DNA from: Symbiodinium natans
Taxonomy: Eukaryota; Sar; Dinophyceae; Suessiales; Symbiodiniaceae
Length of the DNA stretch: 64,000 nucleotides
NCBI GenBank assembly: GCA_905221605.1
Contig: CAJNDS010002338.1
Location: 310,372-374,371, forward strand
Direction: 5' to 3'
The position numbers and the translations under genes are program-made. Of the stretch, positions 1-12,500 are shown in pieces (positions within the stretch are counted from its first letter, which is position 1; each line of letters begins with the position of its first letter). The notes beneath the pieces are model-generated. The model ran no database searches and had not been told where the DNA came from. It saw only the letters and a list, made by a program, of their open reading frames with translations.

Positions 1-2058
1 GCGCTGCGTTTGCAGGCGCAAAAGGGCGAGCGGGAACCCTGGCGGCTAGAGGAGTGGGGCGCCTTGTTTGGGACGCTCGCAGAGCCACGCTGGCCTTGGG
101 CTTTCGTGCGGGCTGACATGTGCCAGTTCGCGCGGGCCAGTGGCCGCGGCAACCTCGTTGAGAGCGGGGCCCTGTGGCTCGCCGATTTCAGCTTAGAATC
201 GGTAGGTTTGAGGTGTAGTAGGCCGGATGCGTTAGGCGCAGTGCAGCACAAGCACGTTGAGCGCGCGCAAGCCGACTACAACCTCATAGGAGCGGCTTTC
301 TGCGCCTCGCTCCAGGACCTTGGTCTGAGGGGCGCAGAAGAGCTGTGCACCGCTGCAGTTGAAAGCTTTCCAGCCACTGCGGGCGCAGATAGCGCCGCGG
401 CTGCGCCACAGCCCTCTCCAGTCGTTCCCCTCCACCTCACGCCAGCAGAGCGTGCCGAGCTGGATAAGGAGGTGGATGAGTATGCCGCGGAGAAGGAAGC
501 GTTTTGGCGGACCAAGGCGGACGCCAAGGACTGGGATTCCGTCCGGGCTGACCTTGAGGTCTATGCTCTTGCGGGCGAGAAGGTCGCGGAGGATCCTAGG
601 CGCACCGAGGCCTATAGAGACCTCGTATGGTCGGGTTTGAAGATCGAGCCTGGACCAACCAGACCCGGGCTGACCGATGCTGATATCGCAGCCGTCAGGG
701 AGGTCATACGGCGAAAGGCCGCTGGGTTCTGGGTGGAGGACACCACCAGGACCACGGTCAGGAAGTTCGCCCATGACTGCATCCCCACCGGGCCGCCGGT
801 CTCGTCCCAACCTCACAGTCTGAGGGGCGAGTCCGCGCAATGGGTCGACGACAAGCTTGAAGAAGAATGCAAGCGGGGTCAGTTGATCCGCGGCAGCTCG
901 GCTTGGGGATCTGCGCCGTTTCCGACCAAGGAAATGCCCAGCTACAAGCGGCATAGGAAGCGACGCTTGGTGGTTGACTACCGCCGTGTGAATGCCCGAA
1001 TTAAGCGCTCCACGTACTATTGTCGGCGGGGTAGCGATGTGCTCGCCGCCGCAGTAGGTTCGGTTTGGTTTACCTTCGTGGATGCGGTTAGTGGGTTTAA
1101 TCAAATTAGGAACACCAAGCGTGCTCGCGAGGTGTTGGCCATTGTGGCAAGATCAGGGAAATATCTCCCTGTCGGCCTCACCTTTGGCCCGATTAACGGC
1201 CCGGATGATTTCAACTTTGTGGTTGATAGGGCCTATGCCCCCGGCAGAGGTAGGCGCCTTAAGTATACTAAGGAGTGGATAGCCTACGTGGATGATCTTA
1301 CTGTTAGGACGGGTAGGGTCATTGATGGGCAGTTTTTCACTGATGCCCAAGCCGAGGGGGCGGTGCGCGAAGCGTGCGCCAAAGGGGCAGTCGCGGCTCC
1401 GCAGAGCGCGTCGTCTGCTCTTGAAGCCTTAGGCGTTCGCGGTGCGCACAACACCAAGCGCGCGAACCATGACGCGTCGCGCTCAGACCAGAATCACCCC
1501 ACGCGCGTTCTGATGCTCAGGATGTTGGGGCTGTTCGGGTGTTTCTGTGTTCAGGGCGGGTGGTTTTGGGGCGGGCCGTTTCCCAGGTCGCCGGTCTGCG
1601 GGCAGAAGGATTTTTCGTCGTTCGTCGCGTGCAGCTTCGTTCGTTTGTCCCGCAGCCAGTGTTTTGCAAGCAGGCCTAGAGGTTCGGTCCAAGGTCGAAG
1701 CAGAAGCCGTGGAAGCCTTAAAGCCCAGACCTTAAGGAAACTCCCCAAACCCCCGCCGCAGCGGTTCAAGTGTGTTGTAGAGCCTAGGGTAGGTTGTCCC
1801 TCCCCGCGTTCGTGCCTGTGCACTGCGCCCCGCTGCGGGTCGCGACCAGACCGCGCGGGAGCGACCAAACGGTCGCCCGGACCTTCGTGGTCAACCACAA
1901 GGCCCCGCTGCGGGCCGTGCCCTGGCCGCGCGGGAGCGGCTGCCTACCACTACTGCACACCGGCCCCTTGCAGCGGGCCGTGTCCTGGCCGCTCAAGGGC
2001 GCGTCAGGTTTTCCTCGCCCGTCGGAGGTCCAGCAAAGCCGCGGGCCTCAGTGCCGCG
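1..2058 (+). CDS. Copy 1, 3' part of Ty3-like pol: methyltransferase-like tail and RT fingers/palm (5' end outside window)
   Basis: The reading frame is open from base 1 to the stop at 4806, so the start lies outside the window. The first 350 bases match the end of the methyltransferase-like region seen whole in copy 2. From about 760 to 1370 there is a reverse transcriptase fingers/palm: RLVVDYRRVN (961-990), FVDAVSGFNQI with catalytic Asp at 1081, and YVDD at 1285-1296. All three catalytic aspartates are present. The usual RT thumb and RNase H do not follow. Instead the frame runs through a Gly/Arg/Ser/Pro-rich stretch (about 1400-2058) of doubtful coding value into the accessory ORF. It differs from copy 2 by an 18-base deletion near 441 and scattered substitutions. 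Family (Ty3/gypsy) is inferred from RT motifs and from the integrase of copy 2. Confidence 0.85.
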
Positions 2059-5000
2059 ATGGGTGGAGGAGGATCGAAGGGCAGGGGCAAGAGCAAGAGC
2101 CCAGGCCCTAAGGGCCGAAAGGGAACGCCCTCGATCGACGACGTGCAGCGCCTGCTAGTCCGATGCATGCGGCACGGCGAAGGTGGCTGCAGAGGCCGGT
2201 TCGGTCCGGGCGGCCTCTACCCGGTTGATGAGTTGATCGAACAACTCGGCATCACCATCAACCAGTACAACCAGGCGGTCGCGCACGACGCCAACCAGCG
2301 GAAACCGAGGTTGGACACCTCGCACGCTGGTTTCCTTCGTGCCTTCCAAGGCCACTCTGCCGATTGCGGCCATCCGATGGGGTTCATGATGGAGGGCCTA
2401 AGTGAGACGGGCATCGACGACCTCATCCGTCAGTATGGCCCGGCCATGTGGCACGGCACGGACCTGCATGTCGTGCCAAGCCTGTTGCAGAACGGCCTGA
2501 TCCCCGGCGGCGGGCCGGGAGGCCGCCTCGGGGTGCACTACGTCCTAGGACACTGCCCCACGCAGTGGGAGGACGGAAGGCGCGGGTTCCGCCGCGGATC
2601 CACTTGCATAGTCGAGGTCCGACTGGCGGTCCTGCGGGACGCCGGAGTGCCCATCTATGCTGGAGCGGATGGGGTGGCCCTCACTGGCCAGATTAGAGCC
2701 ACCGGCATTTCCCGCATCTGGGCACTCCCCAAGGGCTCGCCTGTCTACTCAGTCTTGATAGCTGAGTTGGAAGTGGATCGGTTGGTCCAGCATGTCGACC
2801 TAAAGAGTTTAGGCGACACCAGTGCGGGCCCCCACCCGCCGTTGGGGCGAGGACCGAAACTGGGCACGGTCCAAGCGTCCCAAGCTGCTGCGGCCAGCAG
2901 TGGCGCGGCGAGCTCCTCGACGGTTGTGCTGGCCCCTGCGGGCCGTGTCATGGCCGCGGGGGCCGCCCAACCTGTTACCCCTCCTAAGGCCGCGCCTAAG
3001 GCCAAAGGGCGTCCCTCAGGGACTCCTAGGACTTCGATCGTTCCAGCGAAGCCCAAGGTGTACCCTAGGCGCAACATCCCTGGCCCCAACGTCCTCGAGG
3101 CCGAAGACTCGCTCGAGGAAGAGGCAGCCCAAGAAGCTGAAGGTGTCGAGGAAGATAGTTCCAGCTCGGATCTTCCCGACACGCGGGCGCCTCCAGCCGC
3201 GGTCAAGGTGAAGGAGGACGAGGAGCCCGCTAGTGGGGCCCAGGCCGAGAGCACAGAGGAAGGAGTCCTCGTGCTCGGCCAGTCGGTGGTCACCAGCGCG
3301 AAGGAGTACCTCGCGCGGTCCGAAGCTCTTCTGAGGGCGCAGAAGCTCCAGTCGAAAATACTGGAGGTTGCGGGAACCGCGATGGTGAAGCTGGAGAAGA
3401 TCACCAAGCGTGAGGAGTCCCTCAAAACACTGCGCCGAGAGGGAGAGAGTCGGGCGGCCGGGGAAGGCGCCGACGGGGAAGAGGTGTCTGACGATGGTCA
3501 GGACGCCCCCGGGGTTGCGGGGTCGAGCAGTTCCGCCAGGCCTTCAGGAGGCGGGACCGCCCAGTCCGCCTCGGCCTCAGAGGAGCCTCGCCCCAACGCT
3601 GAAGGCCACTACGGATGTTCGGCTCCGGGATGCGGGCTGGCATTTGAGTCGCTGGTGCAGTACCACTTGCATCAGGCGGCCTGCCATGGCGCCTCTCTTC
3701 CGCCCAACCTGGGGATCAGCCCCTCCGCACCTCTTGACCCTTTTCGTCAGGACTGGCGGGGACGGCTGTTCTGCCAAGGAAAGGACGGTGGGTACGGGGA
3801 GGTGCCCATGCTCCGAGTGATTAGGTACCACAAAGCCAACGGGTACGATCACTCGAGGGTCCCGCTCCTGAAGCGAGGGGACCGAATCCAGCTTGAGGAT
3901 GGATCGCACCACATTTATGGTGGTAGCCATCCGCCGGGGTGGCTTCGCGATGACCCCGAGCTGGACCCCCCTCCAGAGGGAAGCGATGGAGGGTCCACGC
4001 CCAAGAGCGAGCCCACGGAGGAGGCCGATCCCGAGCCTCCGCGGGAGGCCGCTCCGCACGGGCGGGCCCTCGAGCCGCCGAAAGGCGACATCCAGCGACG
4101 CCTGGCCGAGCGTCGCTCCAAGCGAGATTACTCGCCGGACCTGGTGACGCCTCTTGACGATCTCCATGCCAAGGAGATCGACTCCTTCTTCGCGGGCGAC
4201 CCAGCCGCGGATAGCCTTGACGTCATTTTGATGCGCGCCGAGGTTCGCACTGAGTCCCACCTCAAAGTTGGCCGGGAGGAGGAAGAGCCCCTGGTCAAGG
4301 AGGAACAGGAGGAGGAAACAGAGGTTGTCAAAGACGAGGAGGTCTCGGTTGAGATGGAGGAGGGCACCGCGGATGAGGCGGACGAAGTCGCCCTCCCAGC
4401 CAACCGAGCCTACGTCGAAGGCCGCTTTTACCCCTACGGCAGCTGGCGGTGCTTCTTCTGCGAAGCCATTAACCCGGTCACCGAGGACCAGTGCCTCACC
4501 ACGCACGCGGGCGGCCCGAACGCGGGCGCCCCGTGCGACGGCCGATGGATCAATGGGATCGACATCGGGTGGTGGGAGGTAGATCCTCAAACCGCGCCGG
4601 AGCAATGGCGGCGGAGGTTTTCTGCCGAAGAGCTTGAAGAACAGCAAGCGCGGGCAGATGCCGCGAGGCTTCTCAGCGATGAGGAACTCGCTGAAGCCCT
4701 CCAGGCGGCCGAGGAGGCGCGGGCGGCCGAGCGCGCCAAAAGCGGGAGCGGCGCCAGGCGGAGAAGGCGGAGCGCGATGATCACATCAGCGAGGCGCTCC
4801 GCATAGCAGGGTGGCAGTGCCCTAACTGCTATGAATGGAACCTTTCATTCAGGCAGCTGTGCTTTCGGTGCAGCACGCCTCTCCGCTTGGCAGAGGTCGT
4901 TTCCCGCGGGATCCCGGATCCGCGGCGCGGCGAAGAGAGGGACTCGGGCTCAGAAAGCAGCCAGGACGAGCTGGAGTACGAGATCCTTCTGGCCAACCGC

Positions 5001-6806
5001 GCGATGGACCAGGAAACCATCCAGCCTCTTCTTAGAAGTAAACACAAGAAGAGGGGCGGCAAGAGACGTCGCGAAGAGGCGACGTACGGGAAGGGCCGCG
5101 GCCCGTGGAGTGCTTGGGCAGACGCCCGTGGCAAGGGCCAGGGCAAGCCGAAAGGCAGAGGCAAGTCCGATGCCAAGGGCAAGCCCAAGGGGAGGGGCAA
5201 GTACGCCTGGGGCGCTTTCGCCGCGGGCATTGTTGCCGCGCTCCAACCCCGCCCAAGCACAAGCTGGGTCCCAGCTTTCCCGTGCGGGTCGGTCCGGCCG
5301 CCACCAAGTGTTCCGCTTCCGCCGCGGACCCCCTTTTTCCTGGGTCGCGGGCTCCTCAATCGGTTGACGCACGCCCTCAACGGGAACATCAACGGCTGGT
5401 GGGGCCTGGCGGCTGCAGCGTCGGCGCCGATTGCCTTGCAGTTGCACCGCGGGGTTGTGCATGTTGTCGAGGACTCCATGCACGCGGTTGCAACGGTTTC
5501 GGCCGACGTTGTCGAGGAAATCGGTCATGGGGCCAGGCGGACCGTGTGGGTCGCCGGAACAGCCATCACTCTGGTAGTAGTGATTTTGTGCGGCGCTGTT
5601 CTGTGGTACGTGAGTCGTGCCGTTGCCAATCGCATTGCGCATATGCGACATGGCAACACCGCGGCCCCTGAGGCGCGGCTGTCTCAACTCCTTGGCTCTG
5701 AAGCGACGTTTGAGGTCGCGAGCTCCAAGAAAGGGGTGACCCATAAGGTTTGGGTGCACCTCAAGGAGGAGACAGCTGCCTGTGGCTGTCGTGCTTACCT
5801 GGCAGAAGGACGCTGCGGGCATTGCGATGCCGCAATGGACACCGCTCGTTCCTTAGGGTTTTTGCACGCGGCCCAGCGAGGCGCGGGTCCTGCGCTCACA
5901 GACTCCATTCGGAGTACCGCCTCCGAAACCCTGGCTAAGGGTAAGGTTGTGTTGGGTTTGGGAAACAGTGAAGGATGTTTCTCCCAACTGGCGGCCAAGA
6001 GCCGCGGGCTCTCCTGCTTTCAGGGGCTCGCAGGTCGTGACCTGGCCGCGGCCCCAGCAGATGGAGCGAGCGCGGCCCACGCACAGTCCGGCTCCGTGCA
6101 ACGTGCCGCCACTGCCATTGTGGCGCGCACGCCAGGCCGGAGGAACAAGGGCCCAGCCCCCGCTAGGAGTTCTCCAGTCAAAGAAGCGGAATTCCTTGCG
6201 GGCGGGCCATACGTTCAGGCCGCCCAAACGCTGCTTGGGTCTGGAGCAGCAGAGGATGTGATCTACATCCGGGCGTACAGCTTAGATTGCCCATCCTGCA
6301 TCGAGGCAATCGAAGCGTCGCTTAGCAAAGGCGCAGGCGTTCGGATTGTCGCCGACATGGGGCAATGTCACCGCACCAAACTGCAGTGGCAAGCGTTGAA
6401 ACGCTTGGCGGCTGCAGGCGCCGAGGTGAAGGTGGGTTGCGGCACATCCGTGCGCGACGCCTATGCTCGCGACGGCCGCGGGGCTAAGGTAGGCACCGGG
6501 ATTCAAGGGCTGCACCATGCCAAGGCCCTTTGCCTACTGCGGCCTGATGGCGCGGTGGTGCTGATTGGGAGCCTCAATTTTACCACAAGCAGCAAGGCCA
6601 ATGCGGAGGCAGGGCTTAGGCTTGAGGTCCCCAAGACGCACTCAGTCGCGCAGTCCTACATCGAGGATTTCCAGAGGGTGTCGGCTGAGGCATTCTCCCT
6701 CGATGAGGCGGTCGCAAAGCGCCCTCAGTTGGAGCGAGCCAGTAGCTCCAACGTTGCTGGCAACGCCACTCGTGCCCCCAACACTGCTCCACAGGGTATC
6801 GAGTAG
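2059..6806 (+). pseudogene. Copy 1 accessory ORF (Tpt1-like / zinc fingers / SWIM / PLD), broken by one frameshift
   Basis: This is the same gene as 16969-21717. The start is set at the ATG at 2059, where a Gly-Lys-rich N-terminus begins after low-complexity sequence. A Tpt1/KptA-like domain lies at about 2135-2780, a C2H2 finger at 3610-3690 and the first RanBP2-like finger near 4444. A run of A at 4738-4741 is one base shorter than in copy 2. The frame therefore closes at 4806 and the second RanBP2 finger (4812-4871) falls in the next frame. That frame is open from 4887 to 6806 and encodes the membrane helix (about 5540-5615), SWIM finger (5781-5825) and HKD motif (6516-6560). The change could be real or a homopolymer error in the assembly. 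Confidence 0.8.
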
Positions 6807-6831
6807 GCTGCGGCCAGTCGGCGCGGCGTGG

Positions 6832-6931
6832 NNNNNNNNNNNNNNNNNNNNNNNNNNNNNNNNNNNNNNNNNNNNNNNNNNNNNNNNNNNNNNNNNNNNN
6901 NNNNNNNNNNNNNNNNNNNNNNNNNNNNNNN
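6832..6931. other. Assembly gap of 100 N
   Basis: Exactly 100 N, the usual placeholder for a gap of unknown length. It hides the 3' flank of copy 1 and the 5' end, promoter and gag start of the next unit. The left edge (6831) matches base 21742 of copy 2. Confidence 0.99.
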
Positions 6932-9581
6932 GACGGACGGCGATTCCCCTTTGCGCGCGAAGCTTGCGGCGCTGGAGATGGAGATAGAAGCCCTGAAGCG
7001 AGGTTCAGACGGCGGAGGTTCGCAGACCGGGTCCCAAACCCCGGCGGGCGATTTCGCCGCCGCACTCGCCGCCCAAACTGAAGCGCTGAAAGAAGCGTTA
7101 GCGCAGAGGGGCGGGCAAAGCTCCATAACGACGGTCAAAACTGACCTCACGTGGCCGACGCTGACCGACGACAAGTCGGACGCGCGAGACGTTGTCCTGT
7201 TCTACGAGGAGTTCGAGGACGTCTGCGCGCTGGCCAACAACTGTCGCGGTATGAGTGCGCGCGAGAAGCTGCTAGCGCTACGCGGGCGCTGCCGCGGCTC
7301 GCGCATGAAGACGTACACGAACGCCTACCGCGCAGCGTGGAAGTCGGGAGAGGTTCTCTCCGACCCACAGGCGGTGTACGACCGCATCAAGAACAAGCAC
7401 TTGATGTTCGGGGAATCGCGGGAGGAAAGAGAAGTCCGCGTGGATGGTGAGCATGCCTCCCTCGCTAAGGGCAAGCTCACAGGCCACCAATTCGAGCCTT
7501 TGTTTGAGGCATCGATCGCGGACCTTGAGGCGGTGGGTCTTGGGAAGACCCCACGAGAGTTGTACCTCTCGTACCTCCGCAAGATGCCCCCGTATCTCCA
7601 AAAGGAGATACGAAACGACAAGCGGTTGTGGCCCGGCGATCCCAAGGATGGCGGGCTGAGAGGGCCGCAGACTTGGGAGGAGAGCCACAAGGTCGTCTTG
7701 GAGTACGAACAGAGGGAAGCAGCTCACCGGGCTGTTTCCCACTCTGTGTACTCAACGACCGGCTCTCCGAGCGCGGACCCGTCGGTCGCGCTAGCCGAGG
7801 CTCAGAAGGAGATTAAGAGCCTCAAGGCCGCCGCCAAGGCTGCTGCGAAAGGAGCAGCTGCCGCGGCCAAAGCTGGCGCGGATCAGACGTTTGCCGCTGC
7901 GTCGAAGGGAGCTGGCAAAGGAGCGGACAAGAAGATCTGCTTCCACTTTCGCGATCATGGGAATTGCCCGAAAGGGGATGCCTGCCCGTACAGCCACGAC
8001 AAGGAGCTTCGCAGAAAAGCTCTCGCGGCCAAGAAGGGTGACCAAACCTTTGCCACTGCGAAAGGTAAAGGCAAGGGGAAGGGAGGTGGCAAGGCAAAGG
8101 CCAACGCAAAGCCTAAGGCTGCGGCCAAAAGCGCGGCAAAGCCACCAGGCACTGTTTGCCCCTTTTTCTCCAAGAATGGGTCGTGCAAGAAAGGAGCCAG
8201 CTGCGACATGGTCCACAACCTGACGACCTCAGGAGGGACGCCGGCCTTGCCTGCCAACTGGGCCGCGCCCTCCGGTGCTTCCATGTCTAACCCCTTCGCC
8301 GCGTTCAGTGTCCAGATAGGCAGCTCAGGCGTCCAGGCAGGCGTCTCAGGAGCCGCAGGACGCGCCGCGGTGCAGCAGCACGCGCTTCCGTTGAGCAAGG
8401 GCGGGCGGGACAAGTTCGCCACCCTGGACGATCTGCCGAAGGACTGGTGGAGCCTGGCAGACAACGAGCCAGGAGGCTACCAGTACAGGACGGTAGTCCA
8501 GGTGCTCGACCGTAAGGTCGAGTGCATGCTCGACGGATGCGCCGGCGCAAACCACGTGACAGAGGAACTCGTGGTGGGCATGATGAACCGGGCTGCAGAG
8601 CTGGGGATCGGCACCGAAGATCCCGGCTTCCCGGTCGTGAGACTCGAAAAGTGGGTCCACCCCGAATACGTGCATGGCATTGCTTCGGGAGCCCCCGTTC
8701 CTCTGAGCGGGGCAGCCGTCTTGCGCGTCACGCTGGTGGAAGGCAGGACGGCGGACGACTGTCGCCCCAACACTGAAATTTTCGTGCGATGCAAAATCGC
8801 AGCCAGGGGAACGTCCGATTGGCACGGACTGATCCTCGGCGGCAGAGCGTTGGACTGCGCCGGAAGGATGGGCCTGGGTTTCAGGCCGGGTCCCGACTTT
8901 CACGTCCTCGACACGCTGGGAATCAGGATGCCCAGATGTGAGGATCACAGCAAGACCCGGAAGGACAGGGCCTATGCCTTCGAAGAAGCGCGGTTGTCGA
9001 GCCTGGACGACGCGTCATGCACCGAGCCTGGGGGCGGAAGTCGTGAGCTCCTCCGCTACGACGGAGAAGAGCCGCTCGAGCTCTCGCCAGGCGATGGGGT
9101 GCTGGTGCCGGTCGTGCGGGAGTCAGGAGTCTCCGCAGAGGGATCCCTGTCCGAGGTAGTGCTTCCGGTTGAGTGCGGGGTTGAGGCTGTGCCAGGCCTT
9201 TGGCCCACAGGAGAGGGTAAAGGGTTTGTGTTGCTTGCAGCCCAAGAGTGTGATCACTCTCTCCAGCCGGGCGAGGTTGTTGCGGAAGTGCGTTCCGGCC
9301 TCGTTAGCACTGCGGCCTGTGGTTGTGGCGCGGTTGAGACGGTGTTCGAGTCGGAGCCGTCTCCGCAGGCATGTGCGGATTGTGGGGTCGCCGTTGCTAC
9401 GGTTGACCATGACCCGTGCTTTGCTTGCGGGTCCGCGTCCAGGGCCGCGGCAAGAAGCTTCCAAGGTTGTTCCTCGTGTGCGCGGCAAGAAGCTTCCAAG
9501 GTTGTTCCTCGTGTGCGCGGTCCTTTGGGCGGCTGCGTACCGGCGCCAGGATCGGTGTGCTATCGGTCCTTGCTGCGGTGA
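6932..9581 (+). CDS. Gag-protease of the Ty3-like element (5' end lost in gap)
   Basis: The frame is open out of the N gap to a stop at 9581. It begins with a short heptad-like helix, then a capsid-like helical region (about 7130-7750). Two CCCH zinc fingers follow: CFHFRDHGNCPKGDACPYSH (7939-7998) and a second at 8158-8217 ending CDMVH, separated by Ala/Lys/Gly-rich linkers. Such fingers in gag usually bind RNA. A retropepsin-like domain follows (about 8440-8940): MLDGCAGANHVTEE near 8526 is the likely active-site loop, with Asp followed by G-C-A-G-A instead of the common D-S/T-G-A, and LILGGRALD near 8839 is the second conserved strand. A Cys-rich tail runs to the 35-bp duplication at 9446. 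After that point this frame is probably shadow and the gene continues in the frame of 9416-13018. Confidence 0.85.
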
Positions 9582-12500
9582 CTGTTCTCGCTTCGGTGTG
9601 GGGCGGGAGCGGCCCGGTTGGGCGCCCTGTTGAGGAGCCTGGAGTGCTTACTTGCTTGGACCACCTTCCAAGCGTCGACGGCTGGTGGGAGGCGCCGGGT
9701 GGTTACGCGTCTGTGTGGGGTAGGCGCCCTGCGCAGAAGGACCTTGGGACCCTGGCGGTCGAGAAGGCGCCTTACGAAACGTGCTTGCTTCAGCGCGCAG
9801 GTGAGGCGTGGCGTCTTTGGGACACGAGGGATTTGCGTGTGGCGGAAAGCGTTGTGTGCAGCGATGAGGTTCCCGTCACCGAACGCCTCGCGGTCTTTAG
9901 GACGCGCAAGGGGCCACGCTGGGCTGGCTGGCGTGAGGGATCGGCCACGGCTGGAAGAGGCGCAAGTGACGCTGTGCGCCCAGCAGACGCGGTCGACACG
10001 GCGCGCTGCCCGAGCTATCATATCGTGGAGAGCTGGGATATCGACAAGATGATCGAAGAGCCTCCAACGGACTACTATTATGAGAAGCTCGCGGCAGATA
10101 TGCGCGCCCGGCACCCTAAGGCGTGCCCGCACCTCCTCGACCACCTCGTTTCCTTAGAGGGTTTCCTAGACAAGTCAATCTTGTTTGGGTTCTCCTTTGG
10201 AATCAGCAAGGCCGAAGTTTGTGTCTCCAAAGGCAAGCTCCTGGGACACAACATTGGGCGGGACGGGAGTTCGCCTGACGAAGAGCGTTGTCAGGCGGTG
10301 ATTGACTTTCCCCCGCTCTGGGAGAAGCTTCACATTCAGCAATTTTTGGGTTGCGCAAACTGGTTGCGCGGCTACCTGCCTGTTGAGTATGGGCACGCAG
10401 CCAAGATTTTAGGGCAGTGGCAGAAGCCAGGCGCCGTCTTTCCTGAAGGCGGGCTGGGCTCAGCCGCCACCGAGGGTTGCAAAGCCTTTAAAGCGATTAA
10501 GCGCATGATGCAGAACCGCATCAATTTGGCTACCTTCGATGAGGCCTCTGCTGCGGATGGGTCGTGTCCCCTTGAGCAGATCGCGGATGCGTCGGGCATC
10601 GCGGTAGGGGGCAGCGTCGTGCAGATGACGCGTGACTTGAGTCAGCTCAAAGTGCTTATGACGCACTCAAAGAGCTTGACCCCCGCGCAGCAGAACTGGC
10701 CGCCCTTGATACAGGAGGCGTTTGCCCAGCTCGAGGTAAAGCGGGCGACACGCCGCATGTTTGGCTCTATTCGGACTCTGTGTTGGACAGATCATGCCAA
10801 CCTTACCCGAGCGCAAACGTCGGACATCGGAATGGATCCGAAACTCGTCCGGTGGGTTGCGGAAATCCTTATGGATGGGTCCGAAATAAGGAGCCTTAGC
10901 GGTCGCTCAGCGACGCTGGGTGACAGTTTTAGCCGCAATCCCAAAGATCGGGATGCGCTCCTTGCGGCGAGGACGAAAGATCTCGAGGGCCTTTCGGGCC
11001 AACTCCGAGGTTTCGACCTGGACCAGTACCTCGGAGAGGGTACTGAGGGTGACGGACCCGTGCCCTGGGCGGTCGGCAACGACGCCGTCCCAGAGCCTGC
11101 GGGCCGTGTCCAGGCCGCGGCTGTGCCGATGTGCGTCGTCGCAGCCCTTCCGGTGCGCGTCATGGTTGTCTTTGACTACGCGCGTTGGAAAGAGCAGGAC
11201 GCAGAGCTGACTGAGATCAGGCGCGTCTTCCAAGCGAGCCTCCCTGGAGTTTCTGTGGCTGTCAGGGGTTGTTGGGGTCCGTTTGAGGATACCGACGGGC
11301 TTGCCTCGCATTTCGATTGCGGGGCCGGCAGGCTCGCAGGGACCAAGAAGATCAAGCGGATCAGGGTCGACTTGCTTACTTCGTGTGCCAAGGTTCTTAG
11401 GGAAGCTTCGGGGTTTCGTCCGCAGTTCCTCGTAGGACTAGGGCAAGGCGGGCTTGTCACAGCCGTCCTTAGGTGGCCTTTGGTTGTTGAGCTCACGCTC
11501 CAAGCAAGGAACCTGCAGCGCAAGGAAGCCAGGGCTGTAGGAGAGGCTTGGGCAGGCATCAAGGCTATCTGGGCGGTGCGGCCACGCCTTTGGCGCACGC
11601 AGCAGGGCCACTTGGAAGTGGCCGAGGCTTGTCCGGAACTCAAGAAGGATTTTCCGGAGCCTCCCCTGCGAGGTTTTGGGATCGTAGGGAAGCAGGCATT
11701 GGGGGCGGAAGTTCTGCGGTCCTTGAGGCTGGACGCGGTTCGTTCCATCGATGATGCCAGCATTAGAGGAATGCTGGACGAACCGTCACGACCCCTCTGG
11801 GACCATGAGGGTCTGTGCATCTGCGGCAAGCGGACCTACCTGTTTTCTCGCTGCCCCGCCTGCATCGAGAAAGAGGCAGTCGATACCTCGGTAGAGATAG
11901 CCGAGCGGGAGGAGCCCGAACCTCCGCTTGAGGGCGACCTTGAGGCCCATGAGGTGGGCCTAGAGGTCAACTCCGTCCTTGCAACTTTGGATAGGACAGG
12001 AGGTTTAGTTAGGGTTAGGTCCTCAACCATCCAGCAATGGGCGGTAGGGTTTAGGACTACGCCCAAAGATGCTCCAGTGCCCACTGCATATGGCATGCTG
12101 AGTGGGAAGATATGGAAGAAGAGCCATTCCATGAAGCTCAGCCTCGGCTCCCAGCACAAGGATCTTTCCAAGTGGGGCGATGTGAAGCCTTACTGGACCA
12201 CATGGGTGGTCAGAGAAGATGGTGCTGTGGTGGCGGGGCACAACTGCTCGCCCCTGAATGCGGTTCAGGGCGACATCGTCGTGCATTGGTCGTCAGTGGT
12301 GAACTGGCACGGCCACAGGCATGTCGTGAATGAGCAGTGTGAAGTGCTCTGGAGGTCTAACGGCAAAGAGGTTGCCTTAGACCCCTCCTTCGGCAAGCTG
12401 ATAGCCCTTGTGGGTAGGGTTACTCAGGTCATTGGCTGGCGGGCAACCGGAGAAGCAGCTTCGGATCCCCGCAGGTCTACCCTGCAGGCGTCAAGGGTCC

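Noticed and set aside
6828-6931. Start codon of the gag ORF at 6828
   Set aside because: That ATG is created by reading into the N gap; the true start is not in the window.
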